From assembly GCF_000745485.1 (NCBI RefSeq), contig NZ_JQJK01000015.1:1-64000 (forward strand): a DNA stretch of 64,000 nucleotides, in the 5' to 3' direction. The translations under genes were made by a program, and so were the position numbers. Below the pieces are notes generated by a model. The model had not been told where the DNA came from and ran no database searches. It worked only from the letters and a program-made list of their open reading frames with translations. How positions within the stretch are numbered: position 1 is the first letter of the stretch; every line of letters begins with the position of its first letter. Below, piece by piece: positions 9,273-18,134 of the stretch. The stretch is from Methanobacterium veterum. Its GTDB lineage: Archaea > Methanobacteriota > Methanobacteria > Methanobacteriales > Methanobacteriaceae.

Positions 9273-9845
9273 TTAAAATACTCTGGTTTTTGTGATATCT
9301 TCTTCAATAGATTCAATTTCATTAATATAACTTTCGCATATTTTATCAATTATGCCATCTATTTTTTTATCATCCATGTCTTCCAGGCATTCGTAAAGCC
9401 CTATGGTTTTTACATCATTAGGAGTACCTTTATTTATAACATTCATCCCGAAATGTATTTTCATGCTGCTGTTGGAGCATGTTGCTATGGAAATACTGAG
9501 TTTTTTGTTTTCAAAATAGATGTCATCACCTTCACGGGTTGTATTAATACCTAATTCACTTAAAATATCTTTAACTATCATTACAAGTATCCTCTGTCTG
9601 TGGTAACATGTCTTCAGGTCTGCAGGCTGGCGGTCAAAATGTTCTACTATAAAGTGCATCATTTTGTCAGCTTTTATTTCAAGGCCCACATCTTCATAGT
9701 CTATGAGTTCTTCTGGTTCTATATTTAGGGGTCCTATCCATGCTACAATACTGGATCCTTTAACTTTATGTTCTGTAAACGCCCAAAATGGTTGAATGGG
9801 GCTACCATCATAAATTAATCCTTCTTCTAACTTTTTATATTTCAT
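9273..9845 (-). CDS. DUF366 family protein
   Basis: 190 residues, alpha/beta protein of the DUF366 family as I recognise it (starts [19 protein letters not shown]; conserved HFIVEHFD and HRQRIL segments). The function of DUF366 is not established to my knowledge. His/Glu residues in MHFIVEHFD could bind metal, but this is inference. It lies about 110 bases upstream of queD on the same strand, so a link with deazaguanine or pterin metabolism is a reasonable guess. The start ATG has AAGTGA upstream. Confidence 0.7.
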   Translation of the reverse strand: MKYKKLEEGLIYDGSPIQPFWAFTEHKVKGSSIVAWIGPLNIEPEELIDYEDVGLEIKADKMMHFIVEHFDRQPADLKTCYHRQRILVMIVKDILSELGINTTREGDDIYFENKKLSISIATCSNSSMKIHFGMNVINKGTPNDVKTIGLYECLEDMDDKKIDGIIDKICESYINEIESIEEDITKTRVF

Positions 9846-9882
9846 GATTTCACTTTATCTTTTATTATAATCATCATTATGT

Positions 9883-10263
9883 TTAATCATCAATAATTAA
9901 CTCTTTATAACCTGTTTCTGGGTCAAATACTCTTCTAAAAATTTTATCTGATTTTAAGATACCAATTTCTGCAGTGGTATTGATTATGCAGCCGTCACCT
10001 AAATGGCCTCCAAATACATGACCTTCTGCATTTGAAATTGATATGTGTACATGGACGCCGTCTGCTGAAATGGTACCTTCAGCTGATACAATCTCAAATG
10101 GCCCTTCAAATGTCTTATAATTACCATTTGCCATTCTTAATGTGGCTGAATTTAAACTGCCGACCATGCAGATTATAATACCTGATTTGATTCTATTCTG
10201 CTTGGATATGTTAATAATGCCTTTTTTAAGGTTTTCTTGAGGTTTTAGTCTTGAGATTATCAT
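9883..10263 (-). CDS. PPC (DUF296) domain protein
   Basis: 126 residues, a single PPC/DUF296 domain. The signature GVHVHISISNAEGHVFGGHL, with its His residues, matches prokaryotic PPC proteins, which form trimers with a histidine-lined metal site. In plants the same domain is attached to AT-hook DNA-binding proteins; no AT-hook is present here. Function in archaea is unknown. The gap to DUF366 is 37 bases on the same strand. The ATG has only a weak upstream ribosome site, so it may be leaderless. Confidence 0.8.
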   Translation of the reverse strand: MIISRLKPQENLKKGIINISKQNRIKSGIIICMVGSLNSATLRMANGNYKTFEGPFEIVSAEGTISADGVHVHISISNAEGHVFGGHLGDGCIINTTAEIGILKSDKIFRRVFDPETGYKELIIDD

Positions 10264-10450
10264 AGCTTAAATTGTATTAATTCAGTTAATTTCTAAATTC
10301 ATTGAAAAATATTCGAAGTATTTATTATTTATAAATAGACTATCGAAAGTATTTACACTATTTCATTTTAGAAATTATAATTATATTTAATATATGACTT
10401 AGAAAAAAAATTATAATCTTGTATCTACGGCAAAAATGAAAGTATATTTA

Positions 10451-11356
10451 CTAATTTTTGGGTTTAACTTTGTTAATAATGCCTTTTTGTTCTATATGGA
10501 AAATATTGTAAAAAGTTTCCTTCCTATTCCAAAATAAAATCATTATTAAAGTTAAAGATGTCATAACAGTCATTAATAAACCTATATATGGATTTAATTG
10601 AGCTGTAAATATGGATGGTAAATTACCAAAACTTGCAGTAGGAGTGTTGATTATAGCTGTTGTAAATACATTATTTGAAATATGAACACCTACCGCTGTT
10701 TCAATTCTATTTTCTCTTAAAGTTATTATACCTACCATCATTCCGAAAATAAATGAATCCAAAACTAGACAAATGCCCATATTTATATTATTTGTATTAA
10801 AAAAATGAAAAATCCCAAATAAAATTGATGTAACTAAAAGGGCTACAATTGGTTTTTTTGACAGCAATTTCATTCCTTGCATTAAATATCCACGAAAAAA
10901 TATTTCTTCAAAAGAAGCTCGTATAATAAATGCAATTAAACTTAAGATTAACAAGTTTCCAAATGCATTTAAATCAAAAGATAGATTATATGTTGTTGGA
11001 TACAAGAGTAATGACAAAGTGGTAAAAATACATAGAATTAACAACCAAAGAATCGCACCTTTTATAATTTTTATCCAATTTATTTTGGAATATGTGCTGA
11101 TAAACGATATGAGTTTTTTGTGATGAATAAATCTTATTAAAACATAAAAAACTAAAAATGAAACTGTAGAACTGATAATTAACAATACAAATGTAAATAA
11201 CTGATTTGAAATTATATCAAAATTAAAATTTATAATAAATATAAAAATTAAAGTTAATATGATTGTTATTAATGGTAAAGAGATAAATACGATTAAATAC
11301 CGCCACCAGTTATTCTTACCTTCATATACGTTATTTAAAAATGATTTTTGGTACAT
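10451..11356 (-). CDS. CPBP (CAAX/Abi-type) intramembrane metalloprotease
   Basis: 301 residues with about eight hydrophobic segments. The family motif EExxxR is present as FEEIFFRGYLMQG, and GIFHFFN supplies the downstream histidine motif; both are needed for glutamate-type intramembrane peptidases. Such proteins commonly occur in bacteriocin and RiPP clusters as leader peptidases or immunity proteins. It is the last gene of the operon that starts with the small Cys-rich peptide at 14577, 33 bases after the permease. The role in peptide processing is inferred from context; another role in membrane-protein processing cannot be excluded. Confidence 0.8.
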   Translation of the reverse strand: MYQKSFLNNVYEGKNNWWRYLIVFISLPLITIILTLIFIFIINFNFDIISNQLFTFVLLIISSTVSFLVFYVLIRFIHHKKLISFISTYSKINWIKIIKGAILWLLILCIFTTLSLLLYPTTYNLSFDLNAFGNLLILSLIAFIIRASFEEIFFRGYLMQGMKLLSKKPIVALLVTSILFGIFHFFNTNNINMGICLVLDSFIFGMMVGIITLRENRIETAVGVHISNNVFTTAIINTPTASFGNLPSIFTAQLNPYIGLLMTVMTSLTLIMILFWNRKETFYNIFHIEQKGIINKVKPKN

Positions 11357-11389
11357 ATTATTGCCTTTATATTATATTTTTTCATAGTT

Positions 11390-12136
11390 CTAGTTGAACA
11401 TAATTCTTTCTTTATCAAGATGTGACATCAAATAAAAGATTAATGTAAATAATACAATGGATACTGTAATGCTAAAAATTACTGTCCACCAATTGGTTAT
11501 AGGTTCTGTGGTTGTGGGCGTCAAAAAGCTGCGTGATATAAAGAATATGCCTATGAATGCTGCAATTGCTATGAAAAATAGCAATTCCATTATTCTTTGC
11601 CAACTAACGAATCTTAAAATAGCCCAACCTGTGAATGCTACATAAATTATGGGAGTGATCGGAGCAACAAAGATTATCATTACCCATGAGGCTGTTGATG
11701 GAATGAGAATTGAACTTGAGTCGCCTAAAATCATCCATATCAAAGAAAAAGTAAGTATAGTGAGTATAGCTAAAGGATAACTAAGTAAAAAAATTGCAAC
11801 TATTTTGCCTGCCCAAACAGTAGTTAATTTAACAGGGGTGGTTAATATTGTTTCAAATTTTCTAAACAATTTTTCATCAGCAAATTTCTCTTTAACAAAT
11901 TGTTCATTAAACAACCACATTGCAAATGCAGGTAATATGATCAAAAATATTTCTAAACCAAAGTTTTTTATAACATTTGAGTCTTGAATTGGTGATTGAT
12001 TAATAATAGAATAAAAAAGATAAACTCCTATGCATGAAAAAAAGACAGAATATACAATTAATCCTCCCCAATAATTTTTACGCTCTAAAACTTCAGTTAT
12101 TTCCTTTAAGATAATTGTTATTAATTGTAGATTCAT
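11390..12136 (-). CDS. ABC-2 type transporter permease
   Basis: About 248 residues with six hydrophobic segments and no ATPase motifs, fitting an ABC-2 membrane subunit. A loop segment NEQFVKEKFADEKLFRKFETILTTPV matches the permease coupling region of this family (for example near residues 75-95). I chose the ATG at 12136, which has AGGTGA 4 bases upstream; that site overlaps the stop of the ATPase gene (12141), so translation is coupled. With the preceding ATPase it forms an exporter, probably for the modified peptide made by this operon. Confidence 0.82.
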   Translation of the reverse strand: MNLQLITIILKEITEVLERKNYWGGLIVYSVFFSCIGVYLFYSIINQSPIQDSNVIKNFGLEIFLIILPAFAMWLFNEQFVKEKFADEKLFRKFETILTTPVKLTTVWAGKIVAIFLLSYPLAILTILTFSLIWMILGDSSSILIPSTASWVMIIFVAPITPIIYVAFTGWAILRFVSWQRIMELLFFIAIAAFIGIFFISRSFLTPTTTEPITNWWTVIFSITVSIVLFTLIFYLMSHLDKERIMFN

Positions 12137-12140
12137 TTTT

Positions 12141-13067
12141 TCACCTGTTATTATCTGCAACCAAATTTAAATAAGCTTCTTCAAGGGAAGATTCAGATTT
12201 CCAAGTATCAACTATTTTTTGAGGATTTATTATTTCAAAAATGTTCAAGTCTTTTTTTGGATAAAAAGAAATTACCTGGCCATCTATTTTAATATTATAT
12301 CCAAAATTTTGCAATTTTTTGGCGAATATTTGGGTATCTTCTACAGATATCAGACGTACCTGCAGTTTACGTGCTCCAAATGTGCTAAGAATATCATTCA
12401 AAGCACCATATGAGATCACTTCTCCTTTATTTAATATGGCAATGTTTGAGCAGGTTTTTTGCACTTCATCTAAGTCGTGAGAAGAAAAAAAGATAGTTTT
12501 ATCATTTTGTGCTAACTCTTTCATCATTTCTCTAATTAAATACCGTGATTCTGGATCAACTCCAGAAGTTGGTTCATCTAATATTAAAATTTGAGGATCG
12601 GATACTAAAGCTCTTGCAAAAGCTAACCTTTTGCGCATACCATGTGAATATTTTTCAACTTGGACATTAGCCCATTTAGATAGGTTCATAGCGCCAATTA
12701 CCTCGTTTGCAGATTTTCTTGCTCTTTGATTATTCATATTGTGCAGGTTGGCCCAAAAAAGGATATTCTGTAGCCCTGTTAATTTTTCATATAGTCCATC
12801 TATTTCTAGCATGGCCCCCACGAGATTTCTCATCTGCATTACATTATTGTTATTAATGTATGGATTTTGTTCTAATACTCTGACATCTCCTGAAGATGGT
12901 TTAATAAGACCTAAAATTAGTTTTATAGTGGTAGTTTTCCCTGAACCATTAGGGCCAAGATATCCAAATATCTGTCCCTTCTTGACTTTGAGTGAAATTC
13001 CATTTAGGGCTTTGAAGTCCCCATAAATCTTATGGACATTATTCAAGCTCATAACTGTGTCTGACAA
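12141..13067 (-). CDS. ABC transporter ATP-binding protein
   Basis: 308 residues. Walker A GPNGSGKTT (about residues 39-47), the ABC signature YSHGMRKRLAFARAL, Walker B ILILDEPTSGVDPE and the H-loop SSHDLDE are intact. A C-terminal region of about 80 residues follows the ATPase core, as in ABC-2 drug or peptide exporters. The start is a TTG at 13067: GGAGG lies 9 bases upstream, inside the end of the radical SAM gene, and the two genes overlap by 29 bases. An ATG five codons later lacks its own site. It energises the permease encoded next. Confidence 0.88.
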   Translation of the reverse strand: MSDTVMSLNNVHKIYGDFKALNGISLKVKKGQIFGYLGPNGSGKTTTIKLILGLIKPSSGDVRVLEQNPYINNNNVMQMRNLVGAMLEIDGLYEKLTGLQNILFWANLHNMNNQRARKSANEVIGAMNLSKWANVQVEKYSHGMRKRLAFARALVSDPQILILDEPTSGVDPESRYLIREMMKELAQNDKTIFFSSHDLDEVQKTCSNIAILNKGEVISYGALNDILSTFGARKLQVRLISVEDTQIFAKKLQNFGYNIKIDGQVISFYPKKDLNIFEIINPQKIVDTWKSESSLEEAYLNLVADNNR

Positions 13068-14391
13068 TCTTTTGAGCCTCCTTCAACATTGAAGATACTT
13101 TCTTGGTTTTTCCCCATGGGCAAGAGTTTCCTATTTCATGATATTTTTGTATTCCTCGAGCTAGACAGTGTCCACAATAATCGATATTTTCACATAAGCC
13201 GCATATTTCTGGTCTAGGATCTTCCACTTCGGGCATAATTAGTGGTAAGCTCCTTGAGAATATTGTATTTAAATCTTCACTGTAAACATTACCTAAATAT
13301 AGATCATTTGGATTGGACATTGGACACATTTTTACATTGCCATTAGGAGTAATACATATTGATCTGCTACCTGCTCCGCAATTTAAGTGTTCATCTTCAT
13401 GTATTTGTTTAGTAAGAGCTTCGGGAGCATCAAATACAAAATCTCCAAATTCTTTTTTAAGCATATCTGCTTCATTAAGTAATTCTGAAAGTTTTCCTGA
13501 AGAAAAGATTAAATCATTTGATTGGCCACGTCCCATGGGAACTACTGTTGCTATTATAAATTTTGTCGCTCCTAGCGTTTTAGCTAATTTGGCAGTGTTT
13601 CGAACTTGATTTAGGTTTTGAGGTGTCACTGTCATAGCAGCCCTGGTGATAAACCCTTCTTTACTTAAAATTTGAATTGCTCTTTTGGAATTCTCAAATG
13701 CCCCTTGTTTATCACAAAAAGTATCAACGTATCTTGGGTTATCTCCTTCTAGACTTATTTGAAAAAATAATCTATTTTTGAGTTTAGAGAATGGTTTAAT
13801 GTGATCTTTATTCAATAAATATCCATTTGTATTGACTCCTATTAATGGGAAAAACTGTGAACAAAGTTTTAATATTGAAAGAAAATCCGGATGAGTTAAA
13901 GGTTCACCGCCAGTTAATTCAATTATTCGGATCCCAGAACGTGCTAAATCTGTTATAACTTCAAATAGCTTTTTTTTATCCCATAATTGCTCTTTATTTG
14001 GGCTACTTTCAGAATAGCAGTGTTTGCATGAAAAATTACAGTGGTAAGTAAGCTCAATTGAAACGTGAGTAGGTGTTGGAAAATTCCAGTTTCCAGTTAC
14101 TCTAAAATTAGTTGATGTAGGTTGGTCGAATAGTTCAACAAAACTGGAATTCTCTAAATACAATTTGAATGTTTTAAACAAAAAAGCATAGTCATTAGGA
14201 TTATTAACAAATTTTTTAACAATTTCATCTAAACTTATATTGCCATTACATGTTTCAAGTATTTTTGCAGCATCTGTATTTATTAAATAAACAGTATTAT
14301 TACTTCCAAATGCAAATGGGTAAATAAAACTCTGCTTTGGCCCCAAATGTAATGCATAATCCTTTTTCAATGTAGGAAATATTTTATTCAT
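13039..14391 (-). CDS. radical SAM/SPASM peptide-modifying enzyme with N-terminal PqqD-like recognition domain
   Basis: 450 residues. Residues 20-90 resemble PqqD (FGSNNTVYLINTDAAKILETC), the RiPP recognition element that binds leader peptides. The radical SAM core has Cys118-x3-Cys122-x2-Cys125 (CNFSCKHC) and the SAM-binding LTGGEPLTH. The C-terminal SPASM region carries many cysteines (CGAGSRSICITPNG, CPMS, CGLC, YCGHC, CPW) for two auxiliary Fe-S clusters. Such enzymes form thioether or carbon-carbon crosslinks in peptides, or act as other maturases. A 42-residue Cys-rich peptide gene ends 57 bases upstream, and exporter and protease genes follow. The start has GAGG 6 bases upstream. The product is unknown. 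Confidence 0.88.
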   Translation of the reverse strand: MNKIFPTLKKDYALHLGPKQSFIYPFAFGSNNTVYLINTDAAKILETCNGNISLDEIVKKFVNNPNDYAFLFKTFKLYLENSSFVELFDQPTSTNFRVTGNWNFPTPTHVSIELTYHCNFSCKHCYSESSPNKEQLWDKKKLFEVITDLARSGIRIIELTGGEPLTHPDFLSILKLCSQFFPLIGVNTNGYLLNKDHIKPFSKLKNRLFFQISLEGDNPRYVDTFCDKQGAFENSKRAIQILSKEGFITRAAMTVTPQNLNQVRNTAKLAKTLGATKFIIATVVPMGRGQSNDLIFSSGKLSELLNEADMLKKEFGDFVFDAPEALTKQIHEDEHLNCGAGSRSICITPNGNVKMCPMSNPNDLYLGNVYSEDLNTIFSRSLPLIMPEVEDPRPEICGLCENIDYCGHCLARGIQKYHEIGNSCPWGKTKKVSSMLKEAQKIVRHSYELE

Positions 14392-14448
14392 ATTCTGCCT
14401 CTATTAAATAATGGATACTTTCATCCCAAAAAACTAAAATTTATAATA

Positions 14449-14577
14449 TTAGTGGTAACTGCTTTTAGCTACAACAGCAATTACGCCTAATGGTACTTTG
14501 TATTGCCATGTTGGGCAGAATCTACAAACTAAACAAGTTAAACACATAGATTGTGTTCCAATTGTTTCAGGTTGCAT
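14449..14577 (-). CDS. candidate RiPP precursor peptide, Cys-rich, 42 residues
   Basis: This 42-codon frame is too short for ordinary gene finders. It starts MQPETIGTQSM, and Cys12, Cys15, Cys18 and Cys21 form a CxxCxxCxxCP array, followed by a Trp/Tyr segment (TWQYK) and a hydrophobic C-terminal stretch (VPLGVIAVVAKSSYH). AGAGGTGAT lies 4-6 bases upstream of the ATG. It is the first gene of an operon with a PqqD-SPASM radical SAM enzyme, an ABC exporter and a CPBP protease, which is the classical context of a modified peptide. Alternatively it could be a tiny Fe-S protein, since the spacing resembles ferredoxin motifs. Cys-rich methanogen peptides beside such enzymes have been catalogued bioinformatically; membership cannot be checked here. 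Confidence 0.75.
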   Translation of the reverse strand: MQPETIGTQSMCLTCLVCRFCPTWQYKVPLGVIAVVAKSSYH

Positions 14578-14581
14578 TATT

Positions 14582-14640
14582 TATCACCTCTTTTATTATT
14601 TATGATTAATATTGTAATCAAACATATAAACGTTATTATA
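14582..14640 (-). promoter_or_regulatory. promoter and ribosome binding site of the Cys-rich peptide operon
   Basis: On the minus strand a TATA-like box TTTATATG (complement of 14623-14630) lies about 45 bases before the ATG at 14577, and AGAGGTGAT (14582-14590 region) forms a strong ribosome binding site. The spacing would give a short leader. The assignment rests only on motif and spacing. Confidence 0.5.
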
Positions 14641-15024
14641 GTACTAAATTTAGTTATTATTATACGATTTAAAATAAAAATAGATACATAAAATCAAAAT
14701 TGTACTAATTACCAGTTTTGAACATGCATTGAAAATTATTAAGACTTAGTTCATTTATTTTCAAAAAAGTATTTTAAAGATAGAATTTATTAATATGTGA
14801 GGTATACTCTTTATTAAATTCAGAAACAACTGAAAATCATTGTAAAGGCTGAATTATTCAAAAAATAGTGCCGATATAATAATTGGCGTGTTAATAATAT
14901 GAATAAAGCTAAATACTTAATTTAAAGAATTTTATAGACAAAATTTAAAATAGATGTTTTAATTAATTATTTTTTCTAGATAACGTGGTTATATTTATAA
15001 TGTTTTAATTAACTAAATAAACTT
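14641..15024. other. divergent intergenic region, nothing further recognised
   Basis: With the promoter stretch to its left, this is about 445 bases between the divergent peptide operon and the nucleotidyltransferase gene. It is very A/T-rich. A TATA-like TTATATTTATAA near 14990-15000 probably serves the rightward gene. No additional peptide gene with a good ribosome site was found. Confidence 0.5.
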
Positions 15025-16047
15025 ATGAGAGCCAGAACAAGAGATTTCATATACACTAAAGACAATTTATTCTTTGCCACAACTTCTTATCTGCATCCAG
15101 AAGACAGGATTCTTTCATTTTTGAGATATGTCCCTGATCCTAATGGTAACAGGTCTAAGAATGGCCAGAAATATTCTAAAGTGGACTCTAAACAGGCTTA
15201 CGATTTTTTAGGGGGTAAATATCCGGAATATCTTTTTGGGCCTGATGACAGTCTTAAGATGATGGGCGTCCCATTAAATAATGTTGAAAAAATATTAAAA
15301 CCAGAAGAACGTTTAAATGAAATATTAAATAACTCAGATAATGATGAACTGCTTAAAAAGGTTGTTAAATTGGCGGGTATCTTCCATGATCAGGCGGGTA
15401 TTCCTTATTCAAAAATGGGGGTTTCTGGTTCAATTTTGCCGGGTTTATATGATCCAGCCGTTTCTGATATAGATTTTGTATTTTACGGACTTAAAAACCA
15501 CAGGAAGGCAATGGATACCTTTGGAGAAATTAAAGACAAGAGTGATTTGAAGAGTATAAGTGACAAATACTGGGAGCACTTATACGAAAAGAGAATAAAA
15601 GATGACACATTAAGCTATGAAGAGTTCAAGTGGTATGAAAAACGTAAAAATAATAGAGGCGTAATCGACGGTACTCTTTTTGATATTCTTTCCACTCGTG
15701 ACTGGGATGAAATAACAGGAAAATATGGGGAAGAAAAATACGAATCTTTGGGCACTGTAAAGATAGAATGTAAGGTATCTGATGCCATAGCAGCATTTGA
15801 TAACCCCGCTACTTACAAAATTGAAGATGTTAACATTTTAGAAGGTTCTGATGCTGATATAACTGAAATTGCCTCATTTACTCATACTTATTCTGGACAG
15901 GCAAAAGAGGGTGAAGAAATAATTGCAAAGGGTAAATTAGAAAAAGTTACTGATAAAAATGTGAGGTATAGGCTTGTAGTTGGCACAACTAGAGAAGCTT
16001 TAGATGAATACATCAAACTGACAAAATCTCCGATTTTGTCGCGTTAA
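15025..16047 (+). CDS. predicted nucleotidyltransferase (archaeal, pol-beta superfamily)
   Basis: 340 residues. The centre shows the minimal nucleotidyltransferase pattern G-S-(x10)-D-x-D as [20 protein letters not shown] (about residues 132-151), typical of the pol-beta superfamily. The rest is not similar to tRNA nucleotidyltransferase or poly(A) polymerase as far as I can tell; it matches the archaeal group of uncharacterised predicted nucleotidyltransferases. The C-terminal 100 residues look like a beta-rich domain. It is monocistronic, with a TATA-like element just upstream and the ATG close behind, so it may be nearly leaderless. Substrate unknown. Confidence 0.7.
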   Translation: MRARTRDFIYTKDNLFFATTSYLHPEDRILSFLRYVPDPNGNRSKNGQKYSKVDSKQAYDFLGGKYPEYLFGPDDSLKMMGVPLNNVEKILKPEERLNEILNNSDNDELLKKVVKLAGIFHDQAGIPYSKMGVSGSILPGLYDPAVSDIDFVFYGLKNHRKAMDTFGEIKDKSDLKSISDKYWEHLYEKRIKDDTLSYEEFKWYEKRKNNRGVIDGTLFDILSTRDWDEITGKYGEEKYESLGTVKIECKVSDAIAAFDNPATYKIEDVNILEGSDADITEIASFTHTYSGQAKEGEEIIAKGKLEKVTDKNVRYRLVVGTTREALDEYIKLTKSPILSR

Positions 16048-16210
16048 AAATCAAAATTTTTAACAGTTGAAGGATAGAGCTTAGTTACTTAAACTTTCAA
16101 ATTTGATTTTGCTTTGGAGAAAAGATTTAAAACTGTCAAATTATAACAATTGATATCTTTTACAATCATTTTAAAAAATTAAAATTTTTATCTTGATAGG
16201 GAGGCGTTTG

Positions 16211-17500
16211 ATGAAGGATATTTATAATGTTGGGCTCATTGGGTTTGGAACAATTGGAGCAGGAGTTGTAGAAACTTTCAACCGGAACCTGAACCTTATG
16301 GAGCAAAAAGTAGGTGCAAAAATAAAGCTTAAAAGAATCGTAGATCTGGATATTGAAACGGATAGGGGCGTAGCAGTAGATAAAAATGTTTTATCAACTG
16401 ATATCAATGATATTCTGGAAGATCCAGAAATAGATATAGTAATAGAACTTATCGGGGGCTACGAACCTGCAAAGACATTCATTTTAAAAGCTATGAATCA
16501 TGGAAAACACGTGGTCACAGCAAACAAAGCTTTACTTGCAAAACACTGGGAAGAAATCTTAAAAACTGCAAATGACAATAACGTCCGGATTTGCTTTGAG
16601 GCCAGCGTTGGGGGAGGTATTCCTCTACTTGAACCATTAAATGAAAGGCTTGCAGCAAACCACATTAAATCTATTTATGGTATCATAAACGGGACTGCAA
16701 ACTATATTTTAACTAAAATGACTGAAGAAGGCCTTGATTTTGATGAAGTGTTAAAAGAAGCTCAAGATAAGGGTTATGCAGAACAGGATCCCACTTTTGA
16801 TATTGAAGGGCATGACACTGCTCAAAAATTGATTATACTTACCATTTTAGGTTTTGGAACATATGTTGAGCAAGATAAATTCCATGTTGAAGGTATAAGT
16901 AAAATCAAACAGGAAGATATTGAATTCATCAAAAATGAACTGGGATACTCTATAAAGCTCCTTGCAATTGCAAGGATTGAAGAGGGAAAGCTTGAAGTAA
17001 GGGTGCACCCGACTTTAATTTCTGCAGATCATCTTCTTGCATCTGTAAATGGTGTTTTCAATGGTGTATATCTGGTTGGAGATATAGTTGGGCCAGTTAT
17101 GTTATATGGGCCTGGTGCGGGAATGATGCCAACAGCAAGTGCTGTAGTTGGTGACTGTCTTGATATTATGGAAAATATGGAACGGCCTAACATATACGGT
17201 CCAAAAGACACAGAAGTCATGGAAATAAAAAATATTGAAGATATCTGTTCCAAATATTACCTGCGCCTTACTGTACTTGACAAACCAGGAGTTTTACATA
17301 CAATATCTGGTATATTAAGCAGGTATGATATCAGCTTAGAATCTGTAAATCAGAGAAGGAAAAATGAAGGTGGAGAAGTTCCAATTTTCATGGTGACTCA
17401 TGAGGCACTTGAAAAAAATATTAGAAGCGCCGTTAAAGAAATTGATGAGCTTGATTTAGTCAAAGAAGATACCCTCTTTATCCGGGTTTTGGAAGACTAA
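16211..17500 (+). CDS. hom: homoserine dehydrogenase with C-terminal ACT domain
   Basis: 429 residues. It reduces aspartate semialdehyde to homoserine with NAD(P)H in threonine and methionine synthesis. The N-terminal Rossmann motif is [14 protein letters not shown]; the catalytic domain shows ANKALLAKH and [14 protein letters not shown], both family signatures, and a [11 protein letters not shown] segment. The last about 80 residues form an ACT domain ([19 protein letters not shown]), suggesting amino-acid feedback control. I chose the ATG at 16211 because GGGAGG lies 6 bases upstream; a longer frame from a TTG at 16193 would include that site. Confidence 0.95.
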   Translation: MKDIYNVGLIGFGTIGAGVVETFNRNLNLMEQKVGAKIKLKRIVDLDIETDRGVAVDKNVLSTDINDILEDPEIDIVIELIGGYEPAKTFILKAMNHGKHVVTANKALLAKHWEEILKTANDNNVRICFEASVGGGIPLLEPLNERLAANHIKSIYGIINGTANYILTKMTEEGLDFDEVLKEAQDKGYAEQDPTFDIEGHDTAQKLIILTILGFGTYVEQDKFHVEGISKIKQEDIEFIKNELGYSIKLLAIARIEEGKLEVRVHPTLISADHLLASVNGVFNGVYLVGDIVGPVMLYGPGAGMMPTASAVVGDCLDIMENMERPNIYGPKDTEVMEIKNIEDICSKYYLRLTVLDKPGVLHTISGILSRYDISLESVNQRRKNEGGEVPIFMVTHEALEKNIRSAVKEIDELDLVKEDTLFIRVLED

Positions 17501-17631
17501 ATGTATTCATTTTTTTACAATTTAATTTGAAATAACAAAATTTTTTAATATTATTTTTATTATTATTAAGTAACTGCGTTAAATCATAAATGATAAAAAT
17601 ATAAGAATAGGGAATATCATAAGATATTACC

Positions 17632-17901
17632 ATGTTAGAATTTGTTGGATCATTTGGAGAAGACGGATTTGAACTCAATTTTGCAGACCTGGTTTCACCT
17701 AAAGATTGGAAAGATGAAATAGAAGCTAAATTGGCAACCTATAAAGAAGAAGCACATGTTGTGGACAAAGGGAGATTAAATCTATTTATAGTTTTAAAAT
17801 TAAACCCTCTAAATGGCGAAGAAGATGATATTAGATATATATCAAGACATATCAATGAATTTACTGAATTTTATCATGAAGCTATACGTGAAATTAAATA
17901 A
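17632..17901 (+). CDS. small acidic hypothetical protein
   Basis: 89 residues, soluble, alpha/beta-looking, with no cysteine and no membrane segment. Two predicted helical stretches (WKDEIEAKLATYKEEAHVV and RYISRHINEFTEFYHEAIREIK) flank a hydrophobic strand (LNLFIVLKLN). I do not recognise the family. It stands alone between homoserine dehydrogenase (131 bases upstream) and the Cas4-like gene. A TATA-like ATATAAG sits about 30-40 bases before the ATG. Confidence 0.6.
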   Translation: MLEFVGSFGEDGFELNFADLVSPKDWKDEIEAKLATYKEEAHVVDKGRLNLFIVLKLNPLNGEEDDIRYISRHINEFTEFYHEAIREIK

Positions 17902-18134
17902 CTGCTCTTTTTAACTTATTTATGCCATATTAATCCTTTTTAAATAGTCATGAAGCTGTAAAATTTGTTTGATTTTTAATTGGTGTTTAAAATTTTTTGA
18001 TATAATCTTTTAAGTGCTATTTGGTGTGTAATGAGTCATATCATACAAATTTTTGTATATCTTATATTATTTATATGAGTTTTATAAAAATTAATATGAA
18101 ATCGTGCTTAAAAAGAGATTTTTCGGTGTTTTAA

